A stretch of 64,000 nucleotides of DNA from Corynebacterium alimapuense (lineage in GTDB: Bacteria > Actinomycetota > Actinomycetes > Mycobacteriales > Mycobacteriaceae). Below the pieces are notes generated by a model. It worked only from the letters and a program-made list of their open reading frames with translations, ran no database searches and was not told the DNA's origin. Each line of letters begins with the position of its first letter. The stretch's first letter is position 1. The position numbers and the translations under genes are program-made. The DNA is taken from the NCBI RefSeq assembly GCF_003716585.1, contig NZ_PTJO01000001.1:124001-188000 (forward strand), read 5' to 3'. Positions 59,216-64,000 of this stretch are shown here, piece after piece.

Positions 59216-60000
59216 CAGTGGAGTCCGCATTCTGTCTTGTCGTTGCCGGCCCAACGGCCAGCCCTGGGGTCGTCGCCTTCGGCGACCGGAAGGGTGCAGG
59301 TGGCGCACCCAATGGAGGGGTATCCACGGGTGGTCAACGGGTGTCGGATCAGGCCGTTATCGACGATGAAGTCTTCGGTCTGCTCCAATGACCAGGTAAT
59401 GATCGGGGAGATTTTCAGCCGGCCAGTGCCATCTAGCGACAGCGCCGGCGCGTGTGCTCTGGTCGGCCCATCTGCCCTGCGTAGGCCGGTAACCCAGCCG
59501 ACATAGGGGCTCAGGCTGACTGCGAGCGGCTCGACTTTGCGCATCCGGCAGCAGGCCGTCGGGTTAGAACGATAGAGATCTTTCCCATAGGTCTGATCCT
59601 GTCCTGTGCGAGTGAGCAAAGGCAGTGCGGTCACCAAGCGCTGGGAATAGCGAGTATCTACTTGTTCAGCGACCTCGATGGTCTCGTCAAAGTGATATCC
59701 AGTATCCAAAAAGAGCAGCTCAGCCTCCGGCAAATGGGCACCGGCGAGCTCTGCGAGGACGGTGTTTTCCATCGACATCGTGACCGCAATAGCACCAGGT
59801 GCATAAGTGTTTGCCCAGTCGAGGATGTTCTCCGCGGTCTCATCGTAGAGTCGCTGCGCCCATTGCTCGACCAGTTCAGCGTTGCGCTCGGCGATCTCTG
59901 TGCTGAGCGGTTGCGTGCTGTGATCGCCGGTGGGGCTCACAGCTGGATCGCGCAGCTTTTTCGCTGCACCACCGCCGAGCAGGTTAATGCTGCTGGTCAT
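59215..60000 (-). CDS. cysH: Adenylyl-sulfate (APS) reductase
   Basis: This 261-residue enzyme reduces APS to sulfite. It has CCRMRKVEPL and the later GCATCTLPV, the CC...CxxC set that binds a [4Fe-4S] cluster in the APS type. The C-terminal ECGLH holds the catalytic Cys. PAPS-type enzymes lack the four-cysteine set, and no APS kinase is visible, which fits direct APS reduction. It overlaps cysX by 4 bases. Confidence 0.94.
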   Translation of the reverse strand: MTSSINLLGGGAAKKLRDPAVSPTGDHSTQPLSTEIAERNAELVEQWAQRLYDETAENILDWANTYAPGAIAVTMSMENTVLAELAGAHLPEAELLFLDTGYHFDETIEVAEQVDTRYSQRLVTALPLLTRTGQDQTYGKDLYRSNPTACCRMRKVEPLAVSLSPYVGWVTGLRRADGPTRAHAPALSLDGTGRLKISPIITWSLEQTEDFIVDNGLIRHPLTTRGYPSIGCATCTLPVAEGDDPRAGRWAGNDKTECGLH

Positions 60001-60302
60001 CGGTTATTCACCTTTTTCTGCCGGAGCTGTTCGGATACTTCTTGGGCCCGCTCTTCTGGAAGTGCTGCGGTATGGCCATGCTTAGCCAAAGAATCTTGAA
60101 CTGCTTGGCTGGTAGAACGAGCCGGCGCAGGACGGTGTACTGGATCGTTCTGGCCGTGATAGCGGACCGAAAACACGCGAGTGCACTCGGAGCAGGACCA
60201 AGCAAAATCATCTTCTACCGCGGGAAAGAGCATTTCCCCAGCGCAATAGGGGCAGTAGAGCGGGTGGTTTCGGTTGGGATTAGGTGCTCGGCGGAAACTC
60301 AT
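59997..60302 (-). CDS. cysX: Small four-cysteine protein CysX
   Basis: This 101-residue protein has CPYC (near residue 17) and CSEC (near 37), a knuckle pair that could hold zinc or an iron-sulfur centre. In C. glutamicum the gene in this place, cysX, was suggested to encode a ferredoxin-like electron carrier for sulfite reduction. The four-cysteine rubredoxin-like spacing seen here is compatible with that but also with a zinc ribbon. The remaining 50 residues are polar and may be disordered. Coupled to cysI and cysH by 4-base overlaps. Confidence 0.82.
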   Translation of the reverse strand: MSFRRAPNPNRNHPLYCPYCAGEMLFPAVEDDFAWSCSECTRVFSVRYHGQNDPVHRPAPARSTSQAVQDSLAKHGHTAALPEERAQEVSEQLRQKKVNNR

Positions 60303-62002
60303 TTGAGAGCCTCCTCTTCAGCGCGCTGAATCCACTCTTGGAAGGTCTCGTCCGGGGTGCGCTGCTGTTTGAAATGACTGACTACTCGGACGACATAGTC
60401 GCCGACTTCATCTGCAATGACCTTGTGGCCTTTGACCTTGCGGCCGAAGTTGGCATTGACGTTCATGGACCCACCCAGGTGAACCTGGAAGCCTTCGACG
60501 CGGTTGCCCTCGGCATCGGTAACCGTCTGTCCTTTGAAACCAATATCGGCGACCTGAGTTCGGGCGCAGGAGTTCGGGCAGCCGTTGAGCGCGATGCGCA
60601 CGGGTACATCGATGTCGCCAATGCGCTCCTCGAGCTCATCGACCAATTCCACTGCGCGGGACTTCGTGGTGGCGTGCGCGAGCTTGCAAAACTCCAAGCC
60701 GGTGCAGGAAATGATATTTCGGCGCCACTCCGAAGGCTTAGAAAACAGACCGACCTCATCGAGCGCCCGACCAAGATCCGCCAGGTCCGTGCGCTCGACA
60801 TCGAGGAATACCAGTTCCTTTTCCGCGGTAGTACGGATCCGGCTAATACCGAAGCGCTCGGCAACTGCAGCGATAGCAATCAGTTGCTCACCGGTGGTGT
60901 GCCCGACGGTGGGCTTAACGCCGAGGTAGAACTTGCCGTCTTTTTGCGGATGAGCACCAATATGGTCGCGGTAGCCGGGATTGATCGGCTGATGCGGGCC
61001 ATCGATGAGCTTGTGTCCGAGGTACTCGGTTTCTAGTACCTCGCGGAACTTCTCGATGCCCCACTCTGCCACCAGGAATTTCAAGCGAGCACGGTTGCGC
61101 AGGCGACGATATCCATAGTCGCGGAAAATCCGCGCCACGCCGGCCCATACCTCGGGCACCTCATCTATGGGCACCCAGGCACCGAGCGACTGAGCGATCA
61201 TTGGGTTGGTGGAAAGTCCACCGCCGACGTAGCACTCAAAGCCTGGGCCATACTCTGGATGCACCGAGCCGATGAAGGAAATGTCCTGGATCTCGTGGGT
61301 AACATCCTGGCGAGAGTGCCCCGAGATCGCGGACTTGAACTTGCGCGGGAGGTTGTGGAACTCCGGGTTGGGCACTAGATCGCGCTGGATGATCTCGATG
61401 GCCGGGGTGGCGTCGATAATCTCTTCGGCGGCGACGCCCGCGACTGGCGAGCCGAGGATGACGCGCGGAACATCTCCGCAGCCCAAAACGCTGGTCAGAC
61501 CGACAGCTTCGAGCTTTTCCCAAATCGCCGGAACGTCTTCAATCCGGAGCCAATGCAGCTGAATGTTCTGGCGATCGGTGAAATCGGCGGTGGAACGAGC
61601 ATAATCGCGGGAAATCTCGCCGATTACGCGCAAGCGTTCTGGGGAGGCCAGCCCACCATCAATGCGCACGCGCATCATGAGGAACTTATCCTGCAATTCG
61701 GCATCGGAGACCTGGCCGGTCAATTCGCCGCCGAGGTCCTGGCGACGCTGGGTGTAGATTCCCAGCCATTTAAATCGTGGCGCGATGTCATCGGCAGGGA
61801 TGGAATCAAAGCCCTGCTTGGAGTAAATATCAATCACTCGCTGCTTAACCGCGAGGACGTCTTCTTCCTGCTTGACTTCCTCGACGTGGTGGAGTGGTGC
61901 CTTACCGTCGATCTTCCACTGCCCCTGCGGCTTCGGGGTGCGCTTGGGACGCTTTCCTCGTGCTGGGGCAGCCTGTGTCGTGGCATTTGTGGTGGGTGAC
62001 AT
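60299..62002 (-). CDS. cysI: Assimilatory sulfite reductase (ferredoxin)
   Basis: This 567-residue sirohaem/[4Fe-4S] enzyme reduces sulfite to sulfide. The cluster ligands are in CTGLEFCKLAHATTKS and NGCPNSCARTQ (C-x5-C and C-x3-C). The conserved ferredoxin-type SIR signatures RNIQLHW-like DRQNIQLHWLRIEDV and GFECYVGGGLSTNP are present. ATG at 62002 (MSPTTNATTQ) has GAGAGGAG about 6 bases upstream. ATG at 62047 is in frame but would place an operator-like box inside the coding region. First gene of cysI-X-H-D-N-Y-Z. Confidence 0.95.
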   Translation of the reverse strand: MSPTTNATTQAAPARGKRPKRTPKPQGQWKIDGKAPLHHVEEVKQEEDVLAVKQRVIDIYSKQGFDSIPADDIAPRFKWLGIYTQRRQDLGGELTGQVSDAELQDKFLMMRVRIDGGLASPERLRVIGEISRDYARSTADFTDRQNIQLHWLRIEDVPAIWEKLEAVGLTSVLGCGDVPRVILGSPVAGVAAEEIIDATPAIEIIQRDLVPNPEFHNLPRKFKSAISGHSRQDVTHEIQDISFIGSVHPEYGPGFECYVGGGLSTNPMIAQSLGAWVPIDEVPEVWAGVARIFRDYGYRRLRNRARLKFLVAEWGIEKFREVLETEYLGHKLIDGPHQPINPGYRDHIGAHPQKDGKFYLGVKPTVGHTTGEQLIAIAAVAERFGISRIRTTAEKELVFLDVERTDLADLGRALDEVGLFSKPSEWRRNIISCTGLEFCKLAHATTKSRAVELVDELEERIGDIDVPVRIALNGCPNSCARTQVADIGFKGQTVTDAEGNRVEGFQVHLGGSMNVNANFGRKVKGHKVIADEVGDYVVRVVSHFKQQRTPDETFQEWIQRAEEEALK

Positions 62003-62020
62003 CAAGGCTCCTCTCAAATG

Positions 62021-62036
62021 TGAACCAGTCGGTCTA
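62021..62036. promoter_or_regulatory. McbR-like box 1, before cysI
   Basis: TGAAC-N6-GTCTA; the right half is identical to that of the C. glutamicum McbR site TAGAC-N6-GTCTA, while the left half has only 3 of 5 matches. It lies 19 bases upstream of the cysI ATG. McbR represses sulfur genes in that species. Confidence 0.5.
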
Positions 62037-62097
62037 TTCAAAAACATGTCAGCCGCCTAGAATCTCGATAATTCCAGTGCGGCAAACGCTTGAACAC

Positions 62098-62112
62098 GTA
62101 CGGTATGCGTAC
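62098..62112. promoter_or_regulatory. Inverted repeat GTACG-GTATG-CGTAC
   Basis: Perfect 5-bp arms with a 5-base centre; its right half overlaps McbR-like box 2. It could be a second regulator site, for example of the sulfonate/cysteine activators CysR or SsuR. Assignment is speculative. Confidence 0.35.
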
Positions 62113-62123
62113 CAGTCTGTCTA
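62108..62123. promoter_or_regulatory. McbR-like box 2, between cysI and fpr
   Basis: CGTAC-N6-GTCTA, in the same orientation as box 1 and sharing ACCAGTC-GTCTA with it apart from one base. The common right half is the main support. Confidence 0.5.
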
Positions 62124-62308
62124 CGCAAGGGGTAGATTTTCCCCTTTCACAATCAAGACTCCCACCAGATCCCATATACCCATTCTGAACTGCACTTATC
62201 AGAGATATAGGACTACCTCTAGCGCGAGTATCATTGCCTGAAATAAAAGATATTTTGAATAAAACTGACTAGATACCTTTACCGGAATGACTCCGAGTGC
62301 TAACTTCA

Positions 62309-62324
62309 TGAACCAAGCGGTCTA
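62309..62324. promoter_or_regulatory. McbR-like box 3, before fpr
   Basis: TGAAC-N6-GTCTA, identical to box 1 in both half-sites. It lies 63 bases upstream of the fpr ATG and could repress that gene. Confidence 0.5.
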
Positions 62325-62387
62325 CTAGAATCCCGCACATACCCGCCAACCCGGCCCAGTCGCGGCCCTTCCCGAAAGGTGAGCAGC

Positions 62388-63782
62388 ATGACCGAGAAGA
62401 CCACCACCTCACTGCCCCCACTGCGCGTCGCCGTTATCGGTGCCGGGCCCGCCGGTATCTACGCTTCGGACCAGCTAATCCGCAATGGCGAGCGGGAAGT
62501 GTTGGTAGACCTTTTCGAGCAGATGCCCGCCCCTTTCGGCCTCATCCGCTACGGCGTAGCTCCGGATCACCCACGTATCAAGGGCATCGTTAAATCCCTG
62601 CACAACGTACTGGACAAGCCCCAACTACGGCTACTGGGCAATATCGAAATCGGCCGAGACATTACCGTCGAGCAGCTGCGTGATTATTACGACGCTGTCG
62701 TTTTTTCTACCGGCGCAGTGCGCGACCGCGCTTTGAATATCAAGGGAGTGGATCTACCTGAGTCTTATGGCGGTGCTGATTTCGTCGGCTTCTACGATGG
62801 CAACCCCCGCTTCGACCGCGATTGGGATCTCTCCGCCAAGCAGGTAGCGGTTATCGGCGTGGGCAACGTCGGCCTAGACGTGGCGCGCATCTTGGCCAAG
62901 ACTGCTGATGAACTCAAAGTCACCGAGATCCCCGACAATGTCTACGAGTCATTGAAGAAGAACCAGGCCACTGAGGTACATGTCTTCGGACGCCGCGGCC
63001 CAGCCCAAGCAAAATTCACCCCGCACGAGCTCAAAGAACTCGATCACTCCGATAACATCAACGTGGTCGTTGATCCGGAAGATATCGACTACGACGAGGC
63101 CTCTGAGCAGGCACGTCGCGGATCCAAGTCTCAGGATCTGGTCTGCCAAATCCTCGAGGGCTATGCCCTCCGCGAGCCCAAAATCGCCCCGCATACCTTG
63201 CAGATTCACCTCTTCGAGCAGCCGACCGAGATCCTGGAGAAGGACGGCCACGTCGTCGGTTTGCGTACTGAACGCACTGCACTCGATGGCAATGGCGGTG
63301 TCACCAGCACCGGCCGCACCACCGATTGGCCGGTCCAGGCGGTCTACCGCGCGGTAGGTTATCGCTCAGAAGCCATCGAAGGCGTGCCCTTCGATTCGCA
63401 GTCCAATGTCATTCCCAACGACGGCGGTCGGGTGCTCACCGCACCCGGCGCCCAGCCGGTGCCCGGCCTCTATGCCACCGGCTGGATCAAGCGTGGACCC
63501 ATCGGTCTAATCGGCAACACCAAGTCCGATGCCAAGCAGACCACCGACATGCTGCTTGCCGACGCCGCCGAGGGCCAGCTCAGCCCGCGTCTGCACGAAG
63601 GCCCGGAAGCCATCGTGGAGTTCTTGGAGCAGCGCAACATTGCCTACACCACGTGGGAAGGCTGGTACCGGCTGGATTCTCAAGAACGAGCCCTTGGCCA
63701 GGAAGAAGGCCGCGAGCGCAAGAAGATCGTTGACTGGGAAGAAATGGTCTCCCACGCTCGCGCTATCCCGGTGTGCATCTAA
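62388..63782 (+). CDS. Ferredoxin-NADP+ reductase, FprA family (copy 2, sulfur-linked)
   Basis: This 464-residue paralogue of the protein at 13923-15290 has the same motifs: VAVIGAGPAGIYASDQL, MPAPFGLIRYGVAPDHP, AVIGVGNVGLDVARIL and ATGWIKRGPIGLIGNTKSDA. It is divergent from cysI and shares its control region, so it probably supplies electrons from NADPH, perhaps through CysX, to sulfite reductase. ATG at 62388 has AAAGGTGAG upstream; an in-frame GTG 9 bases earlier is less likely. It was called fpr2 in the C. glutamicum cys locus, as I recall. Confidence 0.92.
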   Translation: MTEKTTTSLPPLRVAVIGAGPAGIYASDQLIRNGEREVLVDLFEQMPAPFGLIRYGVAPDHPRIKGIVKSLHNVLDKPQLRLLGNIEIGRDITVEQLRDYYDAVVFSTGAVRDRALNIKGVDLPESYGGADFVGFYDGNPRFDRDWDLSAKQVAVIGVGNVGLDVARILAKTADELKVTEIPDNVYESLKKNQATEVHVFGRRGPAQAKFTPHELKELDHSDNINVVVDPEDIDYDEASEQARRGSKSQDLVCQILEGYALREPKIAPHTLQIHLFEQPTEILEKDGHVVGLRTERTALDGNGGVTSTGRTTDWPVQAVYRAVGYRSEAIEGVPFDSQSNVIPNDGGRVLTAPGAQPVPGLYATGWIKRGPIGLIGNTKSDAKQTTDMLLADAAEGQLSPRLHEGPEAIVEFLEQRNIAYTTWEGWYRLDSQERALGQEEGRERKKIVDWEEMVSHARAIPVCI

Positions 63783-63861
63783 TTCGCCCTCAAATTACGT
63801 GCATGACCTGGCTCTAGCCATCCCGTTGAGGTTTGCCGAACGCACCTACCGGAGATAACGG

Positions 63862-63912
63862 ATGGCGCGACTCATTGGCAAAATCGCCACACAGGCCGCC
63901 CAAGAGAATTAA
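63862..63912 (+). CDS. 16-codon reading frame with strong ribosome binding site
   Basis: ATG at 63862 follows GGAG at 7 bases and encodes MARLIGKIATQAAQEN, stopping at TAA 63910-63912, which is part of the terminator stem. The in-frame codon two before the ATG is a stop, so it cannot be longer. The sequence could form an amphipathic helix. Real microprotein or chance cannot be decided here; the perfect spacing makes it worth recording. Confidence 0.4.
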   Translation: MARLIGKIATQAAQEN

Positions 63913-63951
63913 TAGCCGGCACAGCCCCCTGAGGGGGGCGTGCCGGCTATT
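63911..63951. terminator. Strong bidirectional terminator after fpr
   Basis: Perfect 12-bp outer arms AATAGCCGGCAC and GTGCCGGCTATT, with an inner GCCCCC/GGGGGC stem around TGA. A/T-rich ends on both sides suit termination in either direction. It closes the fpr transcript and the microORF. Confidence 0.8.
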
Positions 63952-64000
63952 AGCTTCAATCAGTCGAGATGGAAACCAGGCAACTAGTAGCGGATGGACA

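Larger units (their letters stand above)
62003..62387. other. 385-base divergent control region of cysI and fpr
   Basis: No gene is seen here. It holds three McbR-like boxes and a GTACG/CGTAC inverted repeat. Between about 62140 and 62280 it is A/T-rich, with TATAGG and TATACC-like -10 candidates. Both cysI and fpr read outwards from it, which suits joint regulation by sulfur supply. Confidence 0.55.

Noticed and set aside
62003..62047. ATG at 62047 as the cysI start
   Set aside because: It would put an McbR-like box within the coding sequence; the ATG at 62002 has the better ribosome binding site and family-like N-terminus.

Overview
The window is chromosomal DNA from an actinobacterium, most likely a Corynebacterium of moderate G+C content. 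The evidence is gene order and sequence resemblance: glnX-glnH-pknG next to ackA-pta and an FprA-type reductase; purA/purT, fba, pyrE and a SpoU methylase; clpB; ald-hspR-dnaJ-grpE-dnaK; and cysI-X-H-D-N-Y-Z divergent from a second FprA-type reductase. From memory, this order is close to a stretch of the Corynebacterium glutamicum chromosome. The species cannot be fixed from the window. I see no rRNA, tRNA, CRISPR array, insertion sequence, integrase or prophage gene.

Layout. 1-5.7 kb: the 3' part of a cardiolipin synthase gene, a Bcr/CflA-type exporter, a Na/phosphate symporter, a two-gene ABC exporter and a Nudix hydrolase. 5.7-13.4 kb: the GlnX-GlnH-PknG signalling operon, then the convergent acetate pair pta-ackA. 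13.4-28.9 kb: FprA-type reductase, AEC transporter, GNAT enzyme, purA-purT, an Rv0358-like gene, a FUSC-like membrane protein, fba, a GH76-like protein, pyrE-trmH, a membrane-anchored hypothetical protein, a rhodanese whose active-site Cys is Ser, and an MFS transporter. 29.0-30.7 kb: one A/T-richer gene for an unrecognised 572-residue protein, the best candidate for recently acquired DNA. 31-48 kb: clpB under an apparent SigH/HspR promoter, a GltS-like carrier, an osmoprotectant ABC operon, a flavohaemoprotein-like reductase, a nitrilase-family hydrolase, a small-helical-protein/DUF1023 pair, ald, and the dnaK-grpE / dnaJ-hspR chaperone cluster. 48-55 kb: a DUF4272-like protein, putA with a possible leader peptide, an AI-2E-family membrane protein and a nucleosidase. 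55-64 kb: the assimilatory sulfate reduction operon, a regulatory gap with three McbR-like boxes, the second FprA-type reductase, a 16-codon ORF and a strong terminator.

How the genes work together. GlnH (external sensor), GlnX (membrane relay) and PknG (kinase) form the known amino-acid-sensing route to OdhI and 2-oxoglutarate dehydrogenase. Pta-AckA and Ald handle acetate and acetaldehyde; ald carries GlxR/CRP-like boxes. ClpB, DnaK, GrpE, DnaJ and HspR form the heat-shock disaggregation system, and HspR-type HAIR elements precede both clpB and dnaK. The Cys proteins import sulfate, activate it, reduce it to sulfide and build sirohaem; the divergent Fpr and CysX probably feed electrons to CysI.

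Most of the window is ordinary core genome. The points most worth a second look are the unrecognised gene at 29-30.7 kb, the Ser-for-Cys rhodanese, the putA leader region, the terminator splitting the chaperone cluster, repeated operator-like palindromes, and the microORF at the 3' end of fpr. I found no convincing multi-gene novel defence or biosynthetic system.
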